Origin: Bacteroidota bacterium
GTDB lineage: Bacteria; Bacteroidota; Bacteroidia; Bacteroidales; PUMT01
Reading direction: 5' to 3'
NCBI GenBank assembly: GCA_003556985.1
Contig: PWPZ01000078.1
Coordinates: forward strand, 1 to 9,797
Length of the DNA: 9,797 nucleotides
Positions 1 to 6,941 of the stretch are shown here, piece by piece. Positions within the stretch are counted from its first letter, which is position 1. Every line of letters begins with the position of its first letter. A program made the position numbers and the translations under genes. The notes below the pieces were generated by a model. That model was not told the DNA's origin and searched no databases. It was given only the letters and a program-made list of their open reading frames with translations.

Positions 1-1138
1 ACCGGGGGGACTTGACACCCCAGAGGAACTTAACATCACGCGGAAAAAGCTGGCGTACCTGGGGCAGATTCAGGAGATGGTTTACCAACGCGGTATCACG
101 GAATTCAGCAATGCCAACCACCGATCCCCCCATAAGCTGTCCGTCAGCACCGGTCATCGGGTTCAGTATGCTGAAAAGCGGATAGTCTTCCAGGAACTGA
201 TCAGGGGTAAGTTCTTCATCGGCTTCCGGATCCATGAGATCCAGAAGTGACTCTTCTTCAGGACTCAACTCGTCGGCAGGAGTCAACTCTTCTGCCGGCT
301 CGGGTTGAACGGGAACAACATCTTCCGGCTCAACTTCCCTCTGCAGGGCCCTTTCCGCCTCTTCGATTTCCTTTATTCGTTCATTTGCCTGAACAAGGTA
401 CTGGTAAATTTCCTGGTTTTCGTATGTTTCCCAGAACTCAAGGTTCGCAGTACCCTGTAACAGGGAGCGGACCCTTTCCGGCTCCCTTATTCCGGGCAGC
501 TCCACCAGAATGCGGCCATGGGTCTCCAGCCTCTGAATATTGGGCTGGGTGACCCCGAAACGGTCGATCCTGCTGCGGAGGATATTGAACGAGTTGTCAA
601 TCGCCCTGTCGGCTTCATTGCGGATCACACTGAGAACCTCCTGGTTGGTGGAAGTAAATGTTATCCTGTCGCGCAGTTCAGGCGTACTGAAAACAGCCGC
701 CATCCGTGCATCCGGATCGACTTCTTCAAAGGCTCTTCCGAAAAGGGTTATAAAATCTTCAGTGCTGGTCTTCTGAAACTCCCGGGCACGGCTGAGCGCT
801 TCAACAAAGGTGGGGTCGTCGCTGTAATTTGAAAGTGCCCTTATAATTTCATAGGAGGATATTTCAAGGGTAACGTTCATTCCACCCCTGAGGTCAAGCC
901 CCAGATTTATTTCTCTTTCCTTTGCTTCTCTGTAGGTGTATTGACGGATTCCCAGAAAATTATAAACATTCTCTCTCATCATGGAATCCAGATAGGCTTG
1001 TTCCCTGACCGGATCCCCGGCTGCATAGGCCGCTGCATTCCTTTCCACCCTGCGGGTAACAAAAGTGAAAGACAGCTGGTAAATGGTTACCAGTGCCAAA
1101 GCAATTGCCAGCAGCTTTATAGCTCCTTTGTTTTGCAT
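1..1138 (-). CDS. secD: Protein translocase subunit SecD (N-terminal part; probably a SecDF fusion), cut by the window edge
   Basis: This is the N-terminal 379 residues of SecD, the membrane protein that uses the proton gradient to help pull exported proteins out of the SecYEG channel. Seen in the sequence: an N-terminal membrane segment at about residues 6-27 after a short basic start, then the hallmark LGLDLRGGM at residues 79-87, the first periplasmic (P1) region with ILRSRIDRFGVTQP near 187-200, and LVELPGI near 211-217. A very acidic Glu/Asp/Pro-rich stretch at about 257-320 interrupts P1; inserts here are common in Bacteroidota SecDF proteins. In that phylum secD and secF are usually fused, so the rest, off the left edge, may continue into SecF; this is inference. 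The ATG at 1138 is the only start close to the membrane segment. It lacks a strong Shine-Dalgarno sequence (ACTACAAGAA precedes it), as is usual in this phylum. Identification is firm; only the fused state is unknown. Confidence 0.95.
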   Translation of the reverse strand, partial: MQNKGAIKLLAIALALVTIYQLSFTFVTRRVERNAAAYAAGDPVREQAYLDSMMRENVYNFLGIRQYTYREAKEREINLGLDLRGGMNVTLEISSYEIIRALSNYSDDPTFVEALSRAREFQKTSTEDFITLFGRAFEEVDPDARMAAVFSTPELRDRITFTSTNQEVLSVIRNEADRAIDNSFNILRSRIDRFGVTQPNIQRLETHGRILVELPGIREPERVRSLLQGTANLEFWETYENQEIYQYLVQANERIKEIEEAERALQREVEPEDVVPVQPEPAEELTPADELSPEEESLLDLMDPEADEELTPDQFLEDYPLFSILNPMTGADGQLMGGSVVGIAEFRDTALVNHLLNLPQVRQLFPRDVKFLWGVKSPR

Positions 1139-1188
1139 TTCTTGTAGTTTATGATTCTTGTTAAGTCTATAGTTTTTAAATTGTGGCG

Positions 1189-1196
1189 CAAATATA
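1189..1196 (-). promoter_or_regulatory. Candidate Bacteroidota -7 promoter box for secD
   Basis: On the minus strand this reads TATATTTG, a match to the Bacteroidota -7 consensus TAnnTTTG, about 50 nt upstream of the secD start. No convincing TTTG -33 element is visible at the usual 19-nt spacing, so the call rests on one short box in AT-rich sequence and is only moderately supported. Confidence 0.38.
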
Positions 1197-1286
1197 TTAT
1201 AATTTTTTGTAAACGCCGCAGATTGAAGTCAAATCAAATTGACCTTACGGCTAAAACTTGCCAAACGAAATTTTATTACGCCGGAG

Positions 1287-1313
1287 AACCTTTTTTTAAC
1301 AAAAAAAAAGGTT
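1287..1313. repeat. Perfect A/T-rich hairpin upstream of secD
   Basis: AACCTTTTTTT (1287-1297) is the exact reverse complement of AAAAAAAGGTT (1303-1313), with a 5-nt loop. It lies about 150 nt upstream of secD and directly follows (minus strand) the stop codon of a short open frame ending at 1312. It could be a weak terminator for transcription coming from mdh or a structured upstream element. The stem is mostly A-U pairs, so it would not be very stable. No function can be assigned from sequence alone. Confidence 0.45.
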
Positions 1314-1314
1314 A

Positions 1315-1437
1315 ATGCCAGGGGAGGGCAGGGTTGACAAACATCCTTTCCGTCAGGGGTATCAGCAGGATGTAAACTAAAAGGGCAACCGGGAAATATT
1401 TAAGACAATAATTTCCCTGCCGGTTGGTGTGATCCCG
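1315..1437 (-). other. Short open frame without a start codon; possible gene remnant in the mdh-secD gap
   Basis: The minus strand is open for 41 codons here and ends at the TAA at 1314-1312. The frame reads like protein, with a hydrophobic core FPVALLVYILLIPL followed by TERMFVNPALPWH. It has no ATG, GTG or TTG near its beginning; the only ATG falls ten codons before the stop. I therefore do not call a gene. It could be the decayed 3' end of a lost membrane protein, or a chance hydrophobic frame in AT-rich DNA. No family is recognised. It overlaps the imperfect hairpin at 1386-1426. Confidence 0.2.
1386..1426 (-). terminator. Imperfect hairpin downstream of mdh, possible terminator
   Basis: CAACC plus GGGAAAT (1386-1397) can pair with ATTTCCC (1411-1417) and GGTTG (1422-1426), giving 7 and 5 base pairs separated by a 4-nt bulge around a 13-nt loop. 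Reading on the minus strand, the stem is followed by CCCTTTTAGTTT, a modest T-rich stretch. It starts about 108 nt after the mdh stop. It is a plausible transcript end for mdh, but the bulge and the short T run make it weak. Confidence 0.3.
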
Positions 1438-1446
1438 TTAATCTGG

Positions 1447-1556
1447 TCAGGATATGGATTTAATAAAGATTCATCTCGTCAAAACCTTTCCGGTCAATGC
1501 CGTGCTTCCTTAGCAGATAGTCAGGACATGGATTTAAAAAAGATTCATATCGTCAA
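1447..1556. repeat. 36-bp direct repeat duplicating the 3' end of mdh (copies at 1447-1482 and 1521-1556)
   Basis: The copy at 1521-1556 contains the last seven codons and stop of mdh plus 13 nt beyond. The copy at 1447-1482 matches it at 33 of 36 positions, 74 bp away. Read on the minus strand, the mdh copy encodes LDDMNLF-stop and the outer copy encodes FDEMNLY-stop, so the differences keep a related protein tail and the stop. The 38 bp between the copies are not similar to mdh but read, in frame with the outer tail, as DYLLRKHGIDRKG. Similarity does not extend into the mdh body beyond the repeat. This looks like a partial duplication or the relic of a replaced gene end rather than a mobile element. 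Confidence 0.75.
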
Positions 1557-2469
1557 GGATATTATTTAATTTCCTTACAGCACAGGCCGAATCATGTAAA
1601 AGCTTTCTTTCATCCTTATCCAGTTCTATCTCTATGACCTCCTCCACACCAACTCTTCCGAGCTTTACCGGAACGCCAAGGTAGATGTCCTTAATGCCAT
1701 ATTCTCCGTTAACGTATGCACAAATTGAAAAGATCCGGTGCTGATCGTGTACAATTGCCTCCACCATCAGTGCAACTGCTGCTCCGGGTGCATACCATGC
1801 AGAGGTGCCTATCAGTTTTACAAGATCGCCGCCACCCTGCCTTGTTTTCTGGACAATCCTGTCAATTTCCTCCTGGTTAACGAGCTGGGAAACCGGGATG
1901 CCCGAAACGGATGTATAGCGGGGCAGGGGAACCATTGTGTCTCCATGTCCGCCAAGAAGCAGGGCCTGAACATCGCGCGGCGAGGTGTTGAGAAATTCGG
2001 CGATAAAAGATTTGTATCTTGCAGCATCAAGTATGCCCGCCATCCCGAATACCTTGCTGTGATGCTTGTTGGCTGAGCGATATGCAGCATAGGTCATAAC
2101 GTCCAGGGGGTTGGAAACCACGATTATAACAGCATCGGGTGAATATTTGACCGCCTTTTCGGTGACTTCCTTGACTATTTTTGCATTGGTGGCGATAAGC
2201 TCGTCGCGGGTCATACCCGGCTTTCTGGTTATTCCCGATGTAATTACAATGATCTGGGAGCCTTTGGTTGCAGTATAATCGTTGGTAACCCCGGTAATCC
2301 TGGTGTCGAAAATATTGACCGGCGCCGTCTGCCACATATCCAGGGCTTTCCCCTCGGCAAGGCCGGGCTTTATATCGACCAGGACTATCTGGTTCGCCAA
2401 AGCCTTGTGGGCAATTACATTTGCACAAGTTGCACCCACATTACCTGCTCCAATTACGGTTATTTTCAT
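1534..2469 (-). CDS. mdh: Malate dehydrogenase (NAD-dependent, LDH/MDH superfamily)
   Basis: This 311-residue cytoplasmic enzyme interconverts malate and oxaloacetate with NAD in the TCA cycle. Visible features: the Rossmann nucleotide loop VIGAGNVG at residues 5-12; Asp32 at the end of the second strand, the usual NAD preference marker; the substrate loop ITRKPGMTRDE with Arg82 and Arg88; VSNPLDVMTY at 118-127 with Asn120; the catalytic pair Asp148/His175 in ILDAAR and GGHGDTMVPL; and substrate-binding Arg151. Arginine rather than glutamine in the mobile loop argues for malate over lactate. Length is normal for the short LDH-like MDH type. The ATG at 2469 is the natural start, placed directly before the Rossmann strand. 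The gene sits alone, in the same direction as the upstream tolC-like gene (141 nt away) and the downstream secD (395 nt). A diverged copy of its 3' end lies just past its stop. Confidence 0.97.
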   Translation of the reverse strand: MKITVIGAGNVGATCANVIAHKALANQIVLVDIKPGLAEGKALDMWQTAPVNIFDTRITGVTNDYTATKGSQIIVITSGITRKPGMTRDELIATNAKIVKEVTEKAVKYSPDAVIIVVSNPLDVMTYAAYRSANKHHSKVFGMAGILDAARYKSFIAEFLNTSPRDVQALLLGGHGDTMVPLPRYTSVSGIPVSQLVNQEEIDRIVQKTRQGGGDLVKLIGTSAWYAPGAAVALMVEAIVHDQHRIFSICAYVNGEYGIKDIYLGVPVKLGRVGVEEVIEIELDKDERKLLHDSACAVRKLNNILDDMNLF

Positions 2470-2494
2470 AATTAGTAATTTATTTATATATCAA

Positions 2495-2540
2495 TATCGT
2501 TTTTTTAATAAGGAATGTAAATTATAAAAAAAAAACGATA
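2495..2540. repeat. Perfect 12-bp inverted repeat with T/A runs between tolC-like gene and mdh
   Basis: TATCGTTTTTTT (2495-2506) is the exact reverse complement of AAAAAAACGATA (2529-2540), separated by 22 nt. It lies 26 nt upstream of mdh, and on the minus strand its first arm contains a run of ten T (2535-2526). It may serve as the T tract ending the efflux operon, as a structured mdh leader, or as an operator. The sequence does not decide between these. No clean TAnnTTTG promoter box for mdh is visible around it. Confidence 0.55.
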
Positions 2541-2570
2541 CGGCATATTTAACAGGCAAATAATTGCCTG
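2526..2570 (-). terminator. Candidate terminator of the efflux operon
   Basis: A perfect 7-bp hairpin, CAGGCAA (2553-2559) with TTGCCTG (2564-2570) and a 4-nt loop, starts 40 nt after the stop of the tolC-like gene. On the minus strand it is followed by TTAAAT and, 17 nt later, by a run of ten T at 2535-2526. The T run is farther from the stem than in a classical intrinsic terminator, so this is likely but not certain. Confidence 0.45.
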
Positions 2571-2609
2571 ACTGACTATGAAAGATTTATTCTGTTAGTT
2601 CGGCGTGTT

Positions 2610-4106
2610 TCAGAGGATCAGCTCATCGAAATCTTCGGTAAGCGGATGGTCTTCTTCAAAATCATAAAGGGTAAGCCGGCGCAGGTTATAGTAATACTGC
2701 CAGAAAGTGCGGAGTGCAGAAATATATCCTCTCCTGGCAATATCCTGTTCCCTGATTGCATCATTCAGGTCGCGTACATCAATCCTTCCTATAAGGAACC
2801 GTTCTCTGGTAACATCAAATCTTTGCCTGGCTATTTCATCGGCTTTCATTGCAATTTCAAGCTGATCGTACTGCATGGTGAACTGCATAACTTCCAGATA
2901 AACGTTTTGTTCAAAATCAATCCATGCCTGGTCAATCTGGGTCCGGATAACCTCCTGGCTCGACTGGGCCATCCTGTGCCTTCCCCGGCCCAGGCCCCAA
3001 TCCACCAGAGGGATATTAAGTCCGACCTGCAATCTCTGGGCTACCTGGGGATCCCTGTATGCATGAGCCAGGGCGGGATCGCTGGCTGAAAGTCCGTACG
3101 AGGCAAAAAGATCGGCATTAAATCCCATTTCGGCTCTTGCCCTTGCCACGTCCCTTTCGGCCTCGATAAGTTGCCGCTCATATTGAAGTACTTCAGGATT
3201 ATTGTTAAGCGCTTCCTGCAGGGCCCGGTCCATATCAGGTCTGAAAACCGGTACTTCGGGTTCAATTTCAAGCTCTATATCAACGGTTTCATTATATCCG
3301 AGAAATGACCGGAGCCTGAATTTTCGTACTTCCAGATCAAGAGTGGCTTCATTAAGGGCTGTACCTGCATTGAGATAACTTAATTCCATTTGCAGCAACT
3401 GGTTTTCCGGTATTGTCCCTATGTTATACCGCCCCTGTGCAATCCGGTAAAGAGTGTCGGTGTTGGAGTAGTTTAGCTGTGCTATTTCCAGGTTCACCTG
3501 GGCAAGAGCCAGGTCGAAAAAAAGATTGACTGCCCGGAGTGAAACATTTTCAATGGCACTTACATAGGTTCTTTTTGCTTCTTCAAAACGGAGGGGTTCT
3601 ATCCTGCGTTGCCAGCGATAGGCATTATAGCCGGAAAGGGACTGGTTAAATCCTATCGTTGCCGGGATGGTTCTGTAGGAAAATTCGCCCTGATCTAGAT
3701 TGTCAATCCTCTCAAGCTCTGAGTACATAAATATCTGTCCACCGGTTAGTCCGATATTCTGGTTCAGGGATAACCGGGCAAGGGAATTGACAACATTCCT
3801 CTCAATAAACCGCTGGCTCCCATCGGGGTCTGTATAGGGCTCTATATCCCGCCTGAAATTAGGAAGGGTTCCACTGAGATTCAGGCTGGGTAAAAACTCT
3901 GCCCGGTAAGACCGGTTTTGCCAGTAGCTGGCCCTGAACCTGTGTTGTGCAAGGATGGATTGAGGCGACTGGTCTCTGGCAATTTCAATTACTTCTTCAA
4001 GGTTTAGGTTCATGATGCGCTGCCCGTTCTGGCCTTTTGCTAAAGGCAGATTTGATAATGACATAAAAATTATCAGCCCTATGACAGCCAGTTTATATTT
4101 TTGCAT
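2610..4106 (-). CDS. TolC-family outer-membrane efflux channel protein
   Basis: This 498-residue protein is the outer-membrane end of a tripartite exporter: a TolC-like trimer forming a beta barrel and a long periplasmic helical tunnel. Seen: a signal peptide (MQKYK followed by a hydrophobic core LAVIGLIIFMSLSNLPLAKG) with cleavage probably near residue 25; the opening LNLEEVIEIARDQSP, typical of the first OEP helix; and two similar halves rich in long amphipathic helices, with the second repeating the pattern from about residue 290 (RALQEALNNNPEVLQYERQL). A barrel strand motif LNIPLVDWGLGRGR lies near residue 365, a position where the family often has 'P-hydrophobic-D/F-G'. Length matches the family. 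It is the last gene of the operon, starting 56 nt after the permease stop, with no obvious Shine-Dalgarno sequence. The substrate cannot be told from this protein. The ATG at 4106 is chosen because the signal peptide starts there. Confidence 0.9.
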   Translation of the reverse strand: MQKYKLAVIGLIIFMSLSNLPLAKGQNGQRIMNLNLEEVIEIARDQSPQSILAQHRFRASYWQNRSYRAEFLPSLNLSGTLPNFRRDIEPYTDPDGSQRFIERNVVNSLARLSLNQNIGLTGGQIFMYSELERIDNLDQGEFSYRTIPATIGFNQSLSGYNAYRWQRRIEPLRFEEAKRTYVSAIENVSLRAVNLFFDLALAQVNLEIAQLNYSNTDTLYRIAQGRYNIGTIPENQLLQMELSYLNAGTALNEATLDLEVRKFRLRSFLGYNETVDIELEIEPEVPVFRPDMDRALQEALNNNPEVLQYERQLIEAERDVARARAEMGFNADLFASYGLSASDPALAHAYRDPQVAQRLQVGLNIPLVDWGLGRGRHRMAQSSQEVIRTQIDQAWIDFEQNVYLEVMQFTMQYDQLEIAMKADEIARQRFDVTRERFLIGRIDVRDLNDAIREQDIARRGYISALRTFWQYYYNLRRLTLYDFEEDHPLTEDFDELIL

Positions 4107-4162
4107 CTGGTTTGGTGATATTTAAGGTGAATGATTAGGTTTTCCTGGTGAGGTGCTTTAGT

Positions 4163-5530
4163 CTATTCATACCGGAGCGATTCAATGGGATCTTTTTCTG
4201 CTGCCCTTTTGGCCGGTGAATAGCCAAATATAACGCCCACCGAGGCAGAAACAAAAAATGCTATCAGCACCGATGAAAAGGAAACAATGGTTGAAATGTC
4301 GGCAAAGTGAGTTATCAGGTGAGACAATATAATACCCAGAATAACACCAATTAGTCCGCCGGACACACTTATAAGCACCGCTTCTGAGAGGAACTGGACT
4401 ATGATGTCAACCCTGGTGGCGCCTATGGCCTGTCTTGTGCCGATTTCCTTGATCCTTTCCATTACGGAGGCAAACATAATATTCATGATCCCTATGCCAC
4501 CTACTATAAGTGAAATGCTTGCTATCGCTCCAAGAACTATGTTGAATATCTCCCTTGTGCGTTGCTGTTGTTTGAGAAGAAGCTCAGGCACTGTAACTTC
4601 AAAGTCCTTTACTTCGGAATGGCGCCTCAGTAACATGCGACCAATAAGTTCGGCAGTGGGAGACAGCTGTTCTGTTTCGGTTACCTGTACCACGATCTTG
4701 TCGAGCTGGTGGTAATTTGATGAAGTGTTCTGGCCGGGGTTTGTGCTGATCATGCTTCTCATCCGCCAGAACCCCCTGCCTCCCCCGGCACTTATGCCTG
4801 AGCCTGCCGATTCGATTCTTAGTATGCCCCGGTTCTGGTACCTCATCAGCATGGTTTTTACGGGAACGTATATGTTGTCGTTATAAACATTTATTCCGAC
4901 ATTTTCAAAGGCAGAAACCGACACGTTGCTTCTCTCTATCACTCCCACAATCTGGAGCCAGACATGACCGAATTTTATATACTGGCCAATCGGATTAACA
5001 TCGGGAAAAAACCTTGACTTAATATTTGCACCGATAACGGCCACTGCCAGACCGTTCTCCTCCTGATGGCTGTTAAATACGGTTCCCGATTCAAGCGGAA
5101 GATTGAAAAGGTCAAAATAATCGCTCGAAACACCTATAAGCTTTGCGGCTTCTCTTTTTCCTCCGTACACCGCATGAGAGTTGAGGGCAATCTCCGGACT
5201 AACACTGACCACCGAGGGGATGGTGGTCTGTATGGCTTCTGCATCCAGCAGACTGAGCCCCCTGCTGAATTTTGCCCGCTGCTGTGGACCGTTTCCGTTT
5301 TCCTCATTCTGATTTCCGGATTCTTCTACAATGGGGGAGATCAATATATTGTTTACTCCAACCATTTTTATCTGCTCAAGGATCTCCTGCTGGGCTCCGT
5401 TACCTATGGCCAGCATACTGATCACCGACGCCACCCCGAAAATAATCCCCAGAGCGGTGAGAACAGATTTCAGTTTGTTTGCCATGATCGACTCCATGGC
5501 AATTACCACATCGTGAAAATACTTTCTCAT
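4163..5530 (-). CDS. MacB/FtsX-type ABC transporter permease (no fused ATPase)
   Basis: This 455-residue inner-membrane protein is a mechanotransmission-type ABC permease that drives a periplasmic adaptor and TolC channel. Order: a cytoplasmic N-terminal helix (RKYFHDVVIAMESIMANK), TM1 at about 20-42 (VLTALGIIFGVASVISMLAIG), a large periplasmic MacB_PCD-type domain to about 325, then TM2 (about 328-354), the conserved cytoplasmic segment ERIKEIGTRQAIGA at 358-371 expected to contact the ATPase, TM3 (about 376-405) and TM4 (about 413-438), ending in the typical SPAKRAAEKDPIESLRYE. The periplasmic domain carries a Gly/Arg-rich patch SAGGGRGFWRMR at about 247-258. The protein lacks the N-terminal nucleotide-binding domain of E. 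coli MacB, and no separate ATPase gene is adjacent. The ATG at 5530 lies 10 nt after the adaptor stop, with AGG overlapping that stop. A farther ATG at 5686 would add a basic stretch read from the adaptor gene in another frame and is rejected. Confidence 0.92.
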   Translation of the reverse strand: MRKYFHDVVIAMESIMANKLKSVLTALGIIFGVASVISMLAIGNGAQQEILEQIKMVGVNNILISPIVEESGNQNEENGNGPQQRAKFSRGLSLLDAEAIQTTIPSVVSVSPEIALNSHAVYGGKREAAKLIGVSSDYFDLFNLPLESGTVFNSHQEENGLAVAVIGANIKSRFFPDVNPIGQYIKFGHVWLQIVGVIERSNVSVSAFENVGINVYNDNIYVPVKTMLMRYQNRGILRIESAGSGISAGGGRGFWRMRSMISTNPGQNTSSNYHQLDKIVVQVTETEQLSPTAELIGRMLLRRHSEVKDFEVTVPELLLKQQQRTREIFNIVLGAIASISLIVGGIGIMNIMFASVMERIKEIGTRQAIGATRVDIIVQFLSEAVLISVSGGLIGVILGIILSHLITHFADISTIVSFSSVLIAFFVSASVGVIFGYSPAKRAAEKDPIESLRYE

Positions 5531-5540
5531 AATTTCATTT

Positions 5541-6941
5541 TTACCTGTTTGCAGGACGCGGCATTTGCTGTTCATCTGCCTGGTCGCGTCTTTGCCGCAT
5601 CCTTTCCTCCCTTTCCCTGAGAACTCTTTCTTCTTCTTCTCTCCGGGATGCCTCTTCGGCTTTTTCCTGCTCTTTCTTTTCTTCAATGACGGCTATTAGC
5701 TCTTCCCCGGTAAGTCTGAACCTGTCAGGATTTTCGGGTACGGTCAGAAAGATACGCTCATTCTCCTCAAGTCCGTGCTCCACAACAACATGATTGTCAT
5801 TTGATCCGCCCAGAACGACGATCTGCCTGGTTCCGTTTTTCCTGTAAACATAGGGGATACTATCGGTGAGATTAATGGCTTCCAAAGGAACAAACAACAC
5901 ATCATCGAATGTATCTGTAATTATTACATTGCTGGTAGTCATTGCAGGACGCAATATAGGGTCATACTCATTTATCCTTATGAGAACTTCAAAAACTTTT
6001 GCATCGGTATTGGGCATCTGCTCGCCGACATTTGCAACCTGGAGGATTTCACCCGAATACCGCCTTTCAGGAAATGCATTAACTCCTATCCTTACCTGTT
6101 GTCCGGCTTTTATCCTGCTTACATCAATCTCGTTCACATATGTTCTGGAAAGCATTGAGGAAAGGTCGGGAAGGGTTGCCACGGTAAGATCCCAGGGACT
6201 GATGGTTGAGCCGACAGTCCGCCGCTGCCCGTTCCACTCCCTGTGATATATAACCATACCCGATTTCGGGGCCCGTATGGTGAATTTTTCAAGCACATCA
6301 ACCATTTCCTGGTACCGGCGTCTTTGCTGGGCAAGGTTAATGGCTGCCTCGTTCATATCTTCATTTGCCTGCTGGATTCTCAGCCGGTAATTCTGTTTTG
6401 CCTGTTCCAGCCCTCTTTCTGCCCTGTCGAGGTTGATCTCCGCCTGCCTGATGGTTGCCGGAGGTTCGAATTGGGACTGCTCCAGGGTAAGCCTTCTTTC
6501 TTCTACCGTGTACTCAAGGTTTATAAGATCATCCCTGAGGTTGCTCAGGGTGATGGTGGTGTCGAGCTGGGTTCTTGTATACTGTGCTTCAGCCCTTTCA
6601 AGGGCATCCTCCATATCCTTCAGCGCATTGTCCGATTCGGAGCGGTCCAGCAAAGCCACATATTCGCCGGAATCGACCACAGTACCCTCGGGTATAAGAT
6701 CCTGGATTCGTATATTCCCTATCCGCAAATTTCTGCTTCGCAGCTCCTGCGGACCGGTGATCTGTTCGGAATTTTCTGCCTGAAGCTCTCCGGTCACGGT
6801 GACCAGAACTTCAAAATTCCCCCTCGTTACAGGAACTTCAAGCATGGCAATATTATCTTGTTCTCCCGCCAGGGCATATATAATGATGCCCAGAACAAGG
6901 CTCCCGATTACAATGCCGGTAATTATTGAACTTCTTTTCAT
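5541..6941 (-). CDS. Periplasmic adaptor (HlyD/MacA-like membrane fusion protein)
   Basis: This 466-residue protein links the inner-membrane permease to the TolC channel. Seen: an N-terminal signal-anchor (KRSSIITGIVIGSLVLGIIIYALAG, residues 2-26); the first half of a lipoyl-like domain with PEGTVVDSGEYVALLD at 84-99; a coiled-coil hairpin over about 100-218, rich in Glu, Arg and Gln; the returning lipoyl half FTIRAPKSGMVIYH at 220-233; a beta-barrel domain with EIDVSRIKAGQQVRIGVNAF around 271-290 and GEILQVANVG; and a membrane-proximal part with VLFVPLEAI near 348-356. After about residue 418 comes an unusual tail of some 45 residues made largely of Glu, Arg, Lys and Gln, likely a charged helix. 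It is the first gene of the operon, with the permease 10 nt downstream. The ATG at 6941 sits directly before the anchor. Calling it MacA-like follows from the neighbouring MacB-type permease. Confidence 0.92.
   Translation of the reverse strand: MKRSSIITGIVIGSLVLGIIIYALAGEQDNIAMLEVPVTRGNFEVLVTVTGELQAENSEQITGPQELRSRNLRIGNIRIQDLIPEGTVVDSGEYVALLDRSESDNALKDMEDALERAEAQYTRTQLDTTITLSNLRDDLINLEYTVEERRLTLEQSQFEPPATIRQAEINLDRAERGLEQAKQNYRLRIQQANEDMNEAAINLAQQRRRYQEMVDVLEKFTIRAPKSGMVIYHREWNGQRRTVGSTISPWDLTVATLPDLSSMLSRTYVNEIDVSRIKAGQQVRIGVNAFPERRYSGEILQVANVGEQMPNTDAKVFEVLIRINEYDPILRPAMTTSNVIITDTFDDVLFVPLEAINLTDSIPYVYRKNGTRQIVVLGGSNDNHVVVEHGLEENERIFLTVPENPDRFRLTGEELIAVIEEKKEQEKAEEASRREEEERVLREREERMRQRRDQADEQQMPRPANR

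Noticed and set aside
247..1147. Several plus-strand frames of 68-104 codons at the left end
   Set aside because: All are antisense to SecD, whose minus-strand translation is continuous from 1138 to the edge with the family hallmark motif.
1315..1380. Short plus-strand ATG frame in the mdh-secD gap
   Set aside because: It has only 21 codons and no recognisable promoter or ribosome binding site, and its composition looks random.
2495..2540. Terminal inverted repeats of a tiny mobile element
   Set aside because: Only 22 nt lie between the arms, there are no flanking target duplications, and the arms are mostly T/A runs. Secondary structure or a terminator is more likely.
5066..5620. 184-codon plus-strand frame opposite the permease and adaptor genes
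   Set aside because: It lies antisense to two well-supported genes, has no recognisable domain, and crosses the boundary between them. It is a shadow of their codon usage.
5531..5686. Upstream extension of the permease gene to an ATG at 5686
   Set aside because: It would overlap the adaptor gene by about 146 nt. The added Lys/Arg-rich residues are only the adaptor's charged tail read in another frame, and the ATG at 5530 gives the normal family N-terminus.
6243..6929. 228-codon plus-strand frame opposite the adaptor gene
   Set aside because: It is fully antisense to the adaptor, whose domains are clear. The translation shows no family features.
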